In this document: positions 24,832 through 36,999 of the stretch, piece by piece
Position numbering within the stretch: position 1 is the stretch's first letter
Layout: every line of letters begins with the position of its first letter
Assembly: GCF_035582795.1 (NCBI RefSeq)
Contig: NC_134367.1
Coordinates: 7,426,062-7,490,061 of the forward strand
Direction: 5' to 3'
DNA length: 64,000 bases
From: Mycteria americana
Taxonomy: Eukaryota > Chordata > Aves > Ciconiiformes > Ciconiidae
The notes under the pieces: model-generated
The model's input: the letters and a program-made list of their open reading frames with translations, nothing else
Told to the model about the DNA's origin: nothing
Databases searched by the model: none
Position numbers and translations under genes: made by a program

Positions 24832-27462
24832 AAATATGGTTTATCTATATATGCAAATTATAGGCTGTTACATAGGAGTAACTGGGTGGCACACAATCAT
24901 TGTGATATGGAAGAGGCCAAAGGCAGATGGCCTGACCGTGGTCCTCACCTTAACCTGATGAGCTTCTGCAAATGTGATGTTGAAGGACAGATGGAGATAG
25001 CTGACTGTCTGCTGGAGGACAATTGACTGCAGTTTACACAAAGGTAGATGAATTTGGCACATGAGTTTTATCAAAAAACAGTGTCTCATTTTGAGCTCAG
25101 TCTTTCTAAGCCACTCAGTCTTTTTCATTTTATTTTGATCAATTAGTGGTGCCAGAACAATAGAAGGACAAATCGAACAGTCCATTCGGTTCATCGAGTC
25201 TTTTCCTTGCACAGCACTTGGGCAAGAAAAACCCTGTGTTTTTTTCTGCAAGCAGTACGAGCAAGTGAGAATATGGCTCTGTTGTGTAGTGGGTGGTGTG
25301 ATCCGAGAAGGTGGCAGGGCACTGCCTGGCTACAGACATACTGCTCCTGTCCGAGAGCATGGTGACATGGTATTGCACCTGGGGGAGCAACATTCCTCAT
25401 GGCATCAAGTCCTCCATGCTTTACGTTCAGCATTTAAAACTCCAGGAGTAACCTGCAAATGCCCTGTGCGTGGGAACTATTATATGTGGAAAACCTGGTC
25501 TTGCAACAGGGCATCAAGAAGGGAAATATGGCTTTTAAATGTTTTTTTGCTAGAAGTAATAACGAGAAAGCCTAAAGGTTTCAGAAACGGGGGATTATGA
25601 TTAGGAACACAAGAGGTTTGCCGCCTTCTCCTGTAACTCAGTATTTCAGGAAAATAAAAAAAGTCTGGAAATTACTTAAGCACAAAAAGCCTCTTAAAAA
25701 CAGCAACAATAAAACTGATGATACAAATAGAGTAAAGTAATTAGCTGGAAAATCCAAATGCATACAGATCAGGCCAGCTGAACGGCATATAACTGAGCAT
25801 GCAGCAGGAGTTACACAAAGAAATTCCTGAGGCCATGCACATTATTTTAGAGAGACCAGGAGGCAGAGAATTTACCACAAAGCTTAAGAGAAGACAAGGG
25901 AATAGCATTTTTCAAAGAGTAGGCATGACGATTTCCATAGGGTAACCTCGCTTCTGCCTGTAGCAATGTAAGAAACAAAAAGGAAAATAACCAAGAAAAG
26001 CACTTGGATCCCATTTTTCAGGATGTGCAATACCTTGTTCCTCAAACAGAAGTGTTAATGGATGGAGAATGTTCAAAATGTTTTTTTTTCAATTGTTTTC
26101 TGCCAGTGAGTTTAATAAATCATCTTTGTTCATTACCACTTGTTTTGTGCAAATGACAAGTTCTTGAAATTAACTTCTTGGTGTGATTCTCCAACAACTA
26201 GCGTGCTCATGTAGCCTTCAGCTCCAGTTTTACTGATGCAGCAAATGGAAATGTGCAGTTTGTCTAGAATGTCAGATTGCTGTAAATATTTATTTTCAGT
26301 AATAATTCCCATTCTCACAAAGGATCTAAGCTTTCTGTCTGAAGCTACTGGATCCTGGAAAGCAGCAACTGATGGCAGTGTCCAAGCCTGCCTAACCTAG
26401 GACCTTCTTTCAATTATCTTGGAGGAAACCTGGGTGTGTAAGACATGAAGAATAGGAATTATTTGTTGGTTTCTTGAATTTATATCCAGTAATCTAGGCA
26501 GTTGGACTAGATGACCATGGTAGATGATCACGGTAGATCATGGACATGATAATCATGAAATATTCTATTCTATTCTAATAGTCAAGATGATTTCTAGCAG
26601 GCAGTTTGAATATGAACATTTTACCTAATAACAATTAAGAATTATACTGAGATATTTATCTTACCAGTATAACTGTGTGATGTTGTAGCTGGCACAGTTG
26701 TTTGACTGCCTAGCATGATAGGATAGACAGGGAATTTGGGGGAAAGGTTTGTCAGGTCTGAGATAAAAGTAGATAATATCTGGAACATGGCAATGCTGGC
26801 TTGGCTGGAATGATAATTTAGGATTGAACAAAAAAACCTTTGGTTTTGGTGGGGTTTGCATAGGCCATTTGTAAAAACTGAAGTCAGCCCAATTTTTAAT
26901 GCCAGACACTGGCTGCATTGTAAGAGGAAGGTGAATGGTTTTCATCTGTAACCCTGAATTCCAGGCAATATGTAGTTTTCAACCTACATATTTAGCATTA
27001 AAAAGGAAGACGGCCTCTGACTAAATTATGCTTTTAGTAAGAACCTGGAAAGGCCAACTAAAAAGAAAAAGGAAAGAAAATAAAAGAACTAATTCTTTGA
27101 GGTCGCTGAACACACTTTACTTTGTTTCCTTTTCCTTTGTTGGTAGTATTTCCTTTAGAAATTCCCAAAGGGCATGTGATTTGAAGACACAGACTCTGCC
27201 TTTTTGTTGCAAGCTAATACATGGGATACACCCAGACTGACCCAGCAATGGGATAAAAGGAAATTTTCCATTCCATTACCCTTAATCCTGGCTCTTTAAA
27301 AGGTAGTATTGTTGACAATGTGCCAAATGTAGCACATAATGAACCTTATGAATCACAGTCATTGTTCCTCTGGGGTAAAGGCACAGTACAAAGGTTATTG
27401 TATATATTAACTACTTCAGTGGTTCAGGTCTTAATTATGAAGAAAAAGACTTAAATGGTCAC
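24832..27462. other. Gene-free stretch before the LTR pair
   Basis: Unique-looking sequence. Open frames at 24868-25600 on both strands overlap and match nothing I know. A possible degraded CR1 tail lies at 26490-26578. Confidence 0.5.
26490..26578 (+). mobile_element. Possible degraded CR1 3' tail
   Basis: GTTGGACTAGATGACC resembles the CR1 3' block and is followed 50 bases later by TATTCTATTCTATTCT, which resembles the tail microsatellite. The intervening part is rearranged (two GGTAGAT repeats), so the call is weak. Confidence 0.35.
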
Positions 27463-28681
27463 TGTGGTGGGTTGACCCTGGCTGGATGCCAGGTGCCCAC
27501 CAAAGCCGCTCTATCACTCCCCTCCTCAGATGGACAGGGGAGAGAAAATATAATGAAAGGCTGGTGGGTCGAGATCAGGACAGGGAGAGATCACTCACCA
27601 ATTACCGTCATGGGCAAAACAGACTCGTCTTGGGGAAATTAATTTAATTTATTACCAACCAAATCAGAGTAGGAAAATGAGAAATAAAATCAAATCTTAA
27701 AACACCTTCCTCTCACCCCTTCCTTTTTCCTGGGCTCAACCTCACTCCCAAATTCCCTACCTCCTCCCCCCAAGCAGCACAGGGGGACAGGGAATGGGGG
27801 TTGCGGTCAGTTCATCACACGTTGTCTCTGCTGCTCCTTCCTCCTCAGGGGGAGGACTCCTCACACTCTTCCCCTGCTCCAGCGTGGGGTCCCTCCCACA
27901 GGAGACAGTCCTCCCCGAACTTCTCCAATGTGAGTCCTTCCCACAGGCTGCAGTTCTTCATGAACTGCTCCAGCATGGGTCCTTTCCATGGGGTGCAGTC
28001 CTTCAGGAACAGACTGCTCCAGCGTGGGTCCCCCATGGGGTCATAAGTTCTGCCAGCAAAACTGCTCCAGCATAGGGTCCTCTCTCCACAGGTCCACAGG
28101 TCCTGCCAGGAGCCTGCTCCAGCATGGGCTTCCCACGGGGTCACAGCCTCCTTCGGGTATCCACCTGCTCTGGCATGGGGTCCTCCATGGGCTGCAGGTG
28201 GATATCTGCTCCACCATTAACCTCCATGGGCTGCAGGTGGATATCTGCTCCACCATTAACCTCCATGGGCTGCAGGTGGATATCTGCTCCACCATGGACC
28301 TCCATGGACTGCAGGGGACAGCCTGCCTCACCATGGTCTTCACCAAGGGCTGCCTGGGAATCTCTGCTCCAGCACCTGGAGCACCTCCTCCCCCTCCTTC
28401 TGCACTGGCCTTGGTGTCTGCAGGGCTGTTTCTCTCACATGTTCTCAGTCCTCTCTTCGGCTGCAGTTCCACAGGTTGGCTTTTTTCCCCCTTCTTAAAT
28501 ATGTTATCCCAGAGGTGCTACCACCATTGCTGATGGACTCAGCCTTGGCCAGTGGCAGGTCTGTCTTGGAGCTGGCTGGCATTGGCTCTATCGGACATAG
28601 GTGCAGCTTCTAGCAGCTTCTCACAGAAGCCACCCCTGTAGCCCCCCTGCTACCAAAACCTTGCCAAGCAAACCCAATACA
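27463..28681 (-). mobile_element. Solo LTR of an avian ERVL-like endogenous retrovirus, minus strand
   Basis: This 1219-bp element reads TGTATTGGG...CCCACCACA on the minus strand, so it has the TG...CA ends of an LTR. It is flanked by GTCAC on the left and GTAAC on the right, a 5-bp target duplication with one mismatch, as expected for ERVL. A minus-strand AATAAA lies near 27648-27653. The sequence matches, from memory, a long LTR found widely in bird genomes. No gag, pol or env is present in the window, so it is a solo LTR left by recombination. Open frames of 80-180 codons within it are low-complexity by-products. Confidence 0.85.
28183..28299. repeat. 39-bp minisatellite inside the LTR, three copies
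   Basis: Three near-identical 39-bp units (28183-28221, 28222-28260, 28261-28299) begin CTCCATGGGCTGCAGGTGG and contain ATATCTGCTCCACCAT. The third differs in its last few bases. A diverged partial unit starts at 28300. As I recall, the related LTR has fewer copies, so this is a local expansion. Confidence 0.9.
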
Positions 28682-29117
28682 GTAACCTGGATGTGTGTCT
28701 TTTCATATATATGTATGAAAGAGCTTACTGATCCTTCAAGCACTGAAGACGCTATACACATGGTAGATCCAGCTTGCTTCCTATCTTCCTGGTAAACCTG
28801 CTGAGAATTTAGCAACGATCTCAATAAAAGCAAAGAGGAACATAGGAGAAGAACCTTACCATGGCCATCTCCAAAGCTGATTCAGTTGAAAACAAAGAAA
28901 TAGCTGCATATGGCTTGTGCATTAACCTACACTGATGCTTTATTAGATTTCTCCTCAGTTGATGGTGCCATGAAGGAGATGACTTGTCTGGTATGGTCTT
29001 TGGAGCTCTGTTTTCCTTACCACATGGCCTGTGTGCCAATGGATCATCTGCAGGAGATCTCAGAACACTCCACTCCTGAAAAGCACTTTGTGTACAGTAT
29101 CAGAAGGGAGTATAGAG
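28682..29117. other. Spacer between two inverted LTRs
   Basis: These 436 bp lie between the two LTRs. They show no retroviral coding sequence. One 18-mer (28823-28840, AATAAAAGCAAAGAGGAA) recurs exactly inside the right LTR at 29390-29407. Otherwise this looks like host sequence or unrecognised older repeat. Confidence 0.5.
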
Positions 29118-29707
29118 AGTATTGGGTCTGGCTGAGATGAAGTTAATTTTCCCCATAGCAACGCTCATACTGCTGTGTTCGTACCGGTAGCTAGAAAGGT
29201 GTTGATAACACCCCAGTGCTTTGGCTACTGCTGAGCAGTGCTCACACAGCATCAAGGCTGTCTCTCCAACATTCCCCCTGCCTCACCCAGTAGGCTGGGG
29301 GTGGGCAGGATCTTGGGAGGGGACACAGCCAGGACAGCTGGCCCAAACTGACCAAAGGGATATTCCATACCGTATTATATCTGCTCAGCAATAAAAGCAA
29401 AGAGGAAGGGGGGGGGGGGGGCATTTGTTATTACGACGTTTGTCTTCCAGAGCAACCGCTACACGTACTGAAGCCCTACTTTCCAGGAAATGGCTGGACA
29501 TTGCTTGCTGATGGGAAGTAGAGAATAAATCTTTTGTTTTCCTTTGCTTCCATGAACTCGGCCTTTGTGTTTGCTTTATTAAACTGTCTTTATCTTCGCC
29601 CACAAGTTTTTTTTCCATCTTATTTTCTCCCCTCCCCATCCTGCTGAAGAGGGGACTGATAGAGCGGCTTGGTGGGCACCTGGCATCCAGCCAAGGTCAA
29701 CCCACCA
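29118..29707 (+). mobile_element. LTR of a related avian ERVL-like element, plus strand
   Basis: This ~590-bp element begins near TATTGGGTCTGGCTGAG and ends AACCCACCA. It carries AATAAA at 29390 and 29524 and a 14-base G run. It matches, from memory, another common avian LTR. Its last ~75 bases are the reverse complement of the first ~75 bases of the LTR at 27463, so the two families share their U5 end. The first bases deviate from TG and I see no clean target duplication, so the ends may be eroded. No internal viral genes are present. Confidence 0.8.
29408..29421 (+). repeat. 14-base G homopolymer
   Basis: An uninterrupted run of 14 G lies inside the right LTR. Its length is prone to sequencing and replication error. 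Confidence 0.9.
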
Positions 29708-30316
29708 TGATTTGTTATAACTTGGAATTAAATTCTATATTTATTACCATTTAGATATTACTTGTTGGATATATCATAGTTTGTTATTACAAATTAGCTG
29801 ACCTTGATGCAATAAAAACTGGAACCTCAGAAACATGGTAGAGTTTTGATGACATTTTCTAGATGAAGAGTTGGTCATATACGTTGAATATTCAAGAAAA
29901 CTATGGTCTGGGATTCTGTTCTTTTTCTTCTTTTTCATCTTTCCTAAAACACAAACCAACACTTATGAATGCCTTTTTTTTTCTTTCCTTTTAATAGCTA
30001 TTAACATTTTTCCATGGGAAATAATAGAAAAAGCCTTGCCTAATAATGTAAAAATATCTTCCTGTTCCCCACAAAGGCTTGTTAATACAGATATATACTT
30101 TATATATGTATATAATGCCCTATATATGGCATTGTGAATAATCATAGAAGACAAGGAAGGAAAATGACAGACTTCTGACACACAATGCCCAATTTTTGGA
30201 GCAGAAAAGCTCCATCTATACTAGAATTAAATAGTGTCAGGGTCCATTCTCTGGTGCAGAAGTCAACTTGCACAATCTGGACAGATCTAGAGTATTAAAA
30301 TAAGGTATTAAAATAT
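29708..30316. other. Gene-free stretch
   Basis: AT-rich sequence between an LTR and a CR1, with a TATATA-rich section near 30090-30126. No gene or known element is seen. Confidence 0.5.
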
Positions 30317-30790
30317 AAAATCATAGGACTGTAGACTAATTTAGCTTGGAAGAGGAAGATGACCTCTGGAGGTCAGGTAATCTCAAATAGGGCTATCTTC
30401 AAGATCACTTAGGTTTCAGAGGCCAGTTCAATGCCCATCTGAGTTTGAGTATCTCCAAGGATGGCGATTCCATGACCTCTCTGAGCAACCTGTTTTAATA
30501 TATGACTATCCTTAGGGTGAAACTTCTTTTCCTTGTATCTCATCAAAATTTCCCTTGCAGCATTTTGTGCCCATTGTCACTTCACTGTGCACCTCTGAGA
30601 AAACTCTGGCTTTATCTTTATTCCTTAACCCCAATTAGACTGTGGAAGTCTGCTGCGAGATCTGCCCCATAGTTTTCTTTTCAGTAGTTTGAATAAACCC
30701 CACTCCCACAGCCTATCTGTGTCATGTCATATACGTCTCCAGCCCCCTGACCATCTTAGTGACCCTCAACTGGAATGTCCCCAGTTTGAC
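30317..30790 (-). mobile_element. Old, diverged CR1 fragment, minus strand
   Basis: Landmarks in order match the complement of an avian CR1 3' region: AAATCATAGGACTG, TCTCCAAGGATGGCGATTCC, GAGCAACCTGTTTTA, GTGAAACTTCTTTT, TTTGTGCCCATTGTCACTTC, CACCTCTGAGAAAACTCTGG, and CTGACCATCTTAGTGACCCT. Divergence and short gaps are much greater than in the copies at 7024, 22804 and 51757, so this is an older insertion. No intact reading frame remains. Confidence 0.8.
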
Positions 30791-33700
30791 TATGGCTGGC
30801 CGTGGCATTAGTATGATGATATAGGACAGATGAAACCAAAAAGGCGATGGGTATAGCAGGCCTGTTATTAGAATAAAGACTCTCTCAATGAGAAGTGTTT
30901 TGTTTTGGACAGAGTGGCCATTTGTCAGAGAGCTAGTACGGCACAGCTTTTGTATTACATTATTTATAGCTTTATCCACAGTTTTTCAGATCGTGCTCCC
31001 TGCAGAAAGGAAAGGAGCTAAGAGCCAGAACTGATCAAGCATCCGTACCTCTGTTCCATGAGAGGTACTTTGTATGTAAACTTAAACTTTTTAAATGAAA
31101 TGTCAAGGTTTTGAGCTATTTTAAGAATGGACAGTTCAGAGGAGAATACATTTTGAAAATTTTGTCCTGAAATGGTAGTTGAGATGCATCATGGTTTTAT
31201 CCTTCATTGTGGCTAGAAGCCTGAGCCCATCTTATATATCCCAGAGTGCACAGCCATGTAACTCTCATGATGCAAATGGTTCAGGCAATAGGCTCTGCTA
31301 CTACAGAGAAAAAAATGAAAATAGTTTTCAATCAGAGTTTGGATCACTGCAGAATGTCAGCAAGTTTGATCCCAGGTTATAAAAGGTATGTGCATATTTT
31401 TCAGGTGAACAGAAAACTTGTGAAATTTAGCTTGGGGATGGTTTATATGAAAAACAATAGGTAAATAATAACCAGATTGCTCTGGTTTATCATCTGTGCA
31501 GCTCTGCATATTGGGCCACAAGGAAAATGAACGTTGTGTTAGCAAATAAAAAAACCAACAATCTAGAAAGAAGGTTTATCTTCAGAGGAAAAAAAAGATG
31601 GAATAAAAGGAAAATTTGGCACATAAATAAACAATAGAAACAAAGAAATGAAGGTGCTAAGTTAGATTTCTTGTTCTTCTTGATGTGGAGCCATTTTCAA
31701 GGTGGAATCATGGGTAAGCATATTTCCAGGGGACAAGTGGTGTTTTCTGTCCTAAATACTTCTTTTTGTAAACACTTAACATAAAATGTTGTTGGCTGAT
31801 TTATCAGTTACCTTCACACTTCACTACAGAGGATGCTTTGTTTGTGCTTAACAAATGCAAAGAGCATTCTGCTGTTTGGGCTGCCTGTTTTAAATGTAAA
31901 TATGAAGACATATGTTTGCTTTTGTTTTTGACCTTTCTTGGTAGCCTCTGCAGCTGATGAATCTAAAATGACAAGAGGCTTTCTTCCTAGCTGATATTTC
32001 TGCTAAACTTTGGCTAATTGTAAAACATGAAGGAAAACAGAGGAGCTGGATGTAAAATTGCTGTACCCAATAACCTCAGTATTGGCCATTGACGTCAAAA
32101 CAGGATGATCAATTCCTGGAACAAAGATTTAAAGACCCACTAGAGAAGAATCTGAATTTTTAAGAGAGCAGAAAGCTATTTCTTACTAACTCAGGACTAT
32201 TCGACTATATATACCAGGAGGAGAGTGCATATCTTGATTAGAAATTTGTATTTATACATAATATATAGAAGGAAAACATGGATTTTAGGATTATTTGCAG
32301 ATCCCAGAGAGTTTAGTCATCACAGGAAAGCTGTGCTGAGCAATCTCATTGAAGCAGTTTTTCATCTGCAACCGTTATTACCGAAGACAGTGTGATCTTG
32401 TATACTAAAAACAAGTGCTTTATATCAATTTTTCTCTGCATTTACTAATACTGACACTAATAAATGCAGAATGCAGAAGACTGTATGAGGAGAGTATCCC
32501 ATTTTTGAAGAACGTGCATTTCAATAAGTGTCTCAGCTGGCAGGGGAGTCTGAGCAGTGGCTGTGTTCCTCTAGTTAGCCCCTTGGCGTTATGTCCATCC
32601 CAGATAACTAAAGACGAAGCAGGATTGTAACCACTGCAAAATCCTTCCTCACTTGCCATGATCAAAGTGACTGACTTAAAAAACTGCAAATGATTGAAAT
32701 CTGACCCTGTTTGCATACTTTTCCCCCCAGTTAAACAGGCTAGATGGGAACCAGTTCACTTGACTTAGGGACCAACTGAGGGGATGCATCACACCTAACT
32801 TTGCAGGGGGGGACTCATCTCCATATTCAGACTCCTACCTGGGTGTCTACATGTATGGAGCTACATCAGAAATTAACTTCACCCTAGAATAGACACATCA
32901 GTCATGGCACAGCTGCCTCAGAAAATAACTCATCCCACCCTTTGAGAACTTCTCCTGTTCCCCATGGACAAAAGTCTTCTGGTTACAGTCGCTACAGAGA
33001 TCCCAGTAAAAATTCTCACCTTTATTCCCAATCTTCAGACAAAAAATAATCAAAGAAAATTGATGGACTTTTCGCAAAACACTGATCTGTTTGAAGTGAA
33101 AGCAAAGGCAAGAACACAAAACAGGCAAAATAGGAAGTACTGAAGCTTAAATAATATAAAAATGGTTTAAATAATGCTGACTTTCTAACACTACCTCACA
33201 TTTAGGGCTGCTGTAATTATCTTGTAGGTATCAATGTGGAGAGGATGTCAGAAAACTGATTTTCAACGTTGCAGCTGTTATAAACTGTGGCCCAGAAAAT
33301 ATGTTATGACCACTGCTCAGTTATGCTTTTCCAGAGACGAGAGAGAGTCGGCTTTCCAAAGTGGGGTTAATGGACTATCTGTGTCTGCAAAGAGCTGCCT
33401 TTCACATGAGGGCGAACCTGCATGTTTCAAAGATGAAGCAAACGACAAAGCATAGAGGAAGGGAAAGTGAAACAAAAAATAGACAATGAGATCAACCTTT
33501 CTCTGAAAGGACAAAAATGCAAGTGTTTCAAAGACATTTAAAATATACAGGTGCTTTCTGAAAATTACATTTCAATGTCAGGAGTCACAGGAGTGGCATG
33601 AGAATTTTCTATACCTGTGAAAGGGAAGAAAGGAATAGGATTTTTTTTTTTTTTCAATTAACATGATTCCACCAAAAGAGGCAGAATTTTTGATATGGGT

Positions 33701-36700
33701 GGTTAATGCCAGAGCATTCGATCTGCTTATAAGAGGAGACGTGATAAGAGCATGCATAGTAATGAATGATTTAGGGGTAGCTAAAGAGAAATCTACAGCA
33801 CAAGGTTAACGAGATCATCAATGAAATTAAGCAGTGGCAAATTTTACACTCTGGAATAGGATTTTTTTTTAGATGATTTATGGTCAGTGGAATTCATGCT
33901 CTCAACAGTACTATGTGGACCATAGTGACCTTCAAAGAGGGACTGAGTGATTGCAAGGATAACAAGAACAGCAAGAGAAATTCTAGTAAATAAGAACAAA
34001 AAAGGCCTTAGTTAGAGGTTTTGAATCTTGTCTTCCAGACATTTAATTTCTCTTTAACTAATAAGAGATCAGAAGATATTTTATCATGGAGATAGTTTAC
34101 TGCACTTCTGTCTACCTTGTTTTTGGTGTTCTTTATTTTTAGTGGGTTTTTTTTGCCACCTGCTTCTCAGCAGGACACACTAACCCAGAGCGAGCAGTCT
34201 CGTGCCGTGGATGGACAGCTCTGGAGCCTGCCTTAACGCATTTAGCCCCAGTCTGGTGCTAAGTGCTCCAAAGTGTTCCTTTGCCTGCGGGTGAATTGCA
34301 GAGGGTGTTCAGAACCTCAGATGTATTTTCTCATCCTTTTTGTCCCTTCCATACAGTTCCAAATTCCTAAAAGACTTTCTAAAAGAATAATTGCCCTTGA
34401 GATCTACTCTTAAGTTGTATATCCAGGAGTAATGGTCAGCCTATGGGGCTTGTTATAACATAATAGCAGATGCTGCAATACTATGTTATAGTTTATTGAC
34501 ATCAAAAATTGCAGTGGTGAATTCAAAACTATTATTGTCCTTATCAAACATAGCTAAGGCACTTTCTATGTTCTTACTTAGTAGGGCTTCACATTTTAAA
34601 ATGGATATAATATTGGGTAAGCATATTAGTGATCCGATGACAATGCAGAAATTGAAGACATCACTGTTGATAAAGAAATCCTGGTGACAGACTTCTCAGA
34701 CTTAAAAAGATATCAGAGAGATTTACAATGTTGTACTTTGGCCTGTGTAGTCAAAGGGTCAACTTATGATTGGTACTGCACCATTTTTGAAATGGCGTTA
34801 ATCCATAAACCCATTGTGCTAAATGCTGTACTTATCCAGAACAAAGCCTGCTCAAAGTGCTTATGATCTCAACATGAGGACAAGGGACAAGGGATGAATA
34901 CAGGCAGGCTGGGAGTAGATGGATGAGGACAAGTAGGCACTAGAAAGTGGTACATAGTTGTTCAGCATGAGAGGCCTGTGTTTCTGCACAGCAGCACTCC
35001 AGCTAATGCTAAATCTTGTTTTCATGGGCAGCACGCCAGGAATGGTTTCCAAAGTAGAGACAGAGTGGTAGTTTTTCAGATTTCTGGGATGTTCTCCAGG
35101 GTTATTCCAAAGGATGTCAAGAGCCCAGAAGAAAACTGCTGATGGATAGCAGCAGGCCAAGACTGTCTCACAAAGCCAAAAAGAAGGATGTTGCAACTAG
35201 GAAGAACCTGGGTCTGGTTTTGGTTGAGTATACGGGGAAATAGTATTGCGTCATGGAAATAGATGCAAACAGGTCTAGACAAGTTTGGAGCCTGAAGAAG
35301 TGTCTATCAGATACCATGTAAAAGTGGCAGCTGAATTTGTGTTGATAAGTAAGGGGATCAGGAGAGTGGAGACTATCTTCTCTGTAGAAACCTTACACTT
35401 GTAGAAACTATGAGTGTGTACACAGGAAAAACCATATATGGGTTCACTTTCTTATATTCTTTCCATAATTATCTGCCCTGGCCACTTTTTTAGATGGGCT
35501 ATGTGGTCAGATGCAACTTTATTGTGGGCCAATGCAGCAACCTCATGTTCTTCTGGTGTTGGCAAGAACATACACAAACATAAGGAATTAGCTTTTGCCT
35601 TAGGCAAGATGATTTTTGTATTGTAGGCTGAACTTTTTTGGTTTCCATGGCATTTGAGAGAAGATAATGTGTTGATTTAGGCCTAGTTTAATACAATTCA
35701 CAGTAAAGAGTTGACTTCATTTAGTACATGGACATAGTATCTGGTTCATGAGTGAAGAAGGAGTCCCTGGACGGGAGCCAGGAACAGAGCTTTTTAGGGT
35801 TTTTTTGGTTGATCATTTACATCTTAGCAAGGTACTGCACAGTGAATGACCTTCCATTCAGTGAAGGCAGCTATTTTCTTATAGATTTTGATCAATATGT
35901 GATGGAAAAAGTTTAATGTTTCTTACCTTATGGGTGCAATGACTTTGAGGAGGAATGGCAGGACAATTAAAAAAAGATTTTTCATGTTCAAATGGGTGAA
36001 AAATCTGAGCCCAGAATTTTTGAGAGTTGGGGGAAAAAAGGAGAGATCAAGAGTTAAAAATATCATTATGCTTCTGTGTATGTTTCTTGTCTTAGCAAGT
36101 TCAAAATATGCTATTTAATTCCATTTAAATTATCACATGCAGCTAATATTCCTCTCTGAAGTGGCTGAGAAGATGTGGAAAGAAAACCACCAGATGTTAA
36201 TTCTGTATTTCTAACTGATTATGCCTGCTGAAATCCAAAGAAGCTTTTACTTTGGATGTTAACAAAAGAAGAAAATTAGTATTCATATTTCCTTTCTTCA
36301 TTTTGTTGAGATCCACCCTTGCACCATACCTTTCTCCTTTTCTTGCAGGTCTGACAAAGAACTTCTGCTCATTAGTACTGACAGCCTCAAGACTCCAAAG
36401 TCCTAATGCTACAATTTATTCAGCAAATCCCTTCACCACAACGTCTAAGAGGATCTTTGATGTTTAAATCCAAGAGGATCTGATTATACCAGACACCGTA
36501 TTCCCATCTAGTAACTGGTGGGCATTCACTCTATCTTGCTGGAGTTAACCAGTCCCTCTCATATGAGTTAATCTTATGTGGCATGCATGTGATTTGGATA
36601 GGACTTGATAAGGAATTTCCCCTCACTCATGGAAACCCAGGGCTTGGATTAATCTCATCTCATGTAGAGCAAAAATTCAAGCACTTAAGTTAGAAACCTT

Positions 36701-36999
36701 GTCTCTCTAGTCTCCCTGGGTAGTCAGTGGAGAGAGAGAAACATAGGATAATCTGTCATACATCAGTGTAAAACTGATATAACACCCCTGGCACAGCTAT
36801 GCTGCTTTCAGAACCTTGGGCACATGCATCTGAAAACGGGTAGGATAAATTTGAAATTAATGCCAGGTTAAGCATTCAGAGAGATGACCCAGTTCTCTCT
36901 TTTATACACATGCATTGACAACCATTTTCAGTCCCCAGACGTTTGAATGGATCTGCACAGAGCAATGAAATGCATCGACACGGGACTTTGCAAATGCAG
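30791..36999. other. Gene-free stretch
   Basis: AT-rich sequence with a T run at 33641-33654 and a possible MIR-like SINE at 34797-34920. Open frames are short and unconvincing (for example 34861-35196 minus). A GC-richer block at 34150-34320 has no recognisable content. Confidence 0.5.
34797..34920 (+). mobile_element. Possible MIR-like SINE, 5' half
   Basis: CATTGTGCTAAATGCTGTAC is followed by a CAAAGTGCTTATGATCTCAA part. These resemble the GTGCTAAGCGCTGTACA and AAAGAGCTTACAATCTAA blocks of an old amniote MIR-type repeat. The rest of the element is not clear. Confidence 0.45.

Noticed and set aside
27988..28533. 181-codon frame with a repeated motif, possible repeat protein
   Set aside because: The repetition comes from the 39-bp minisatellite within a non-coding LTR; frames are open on both strands for the same reason.
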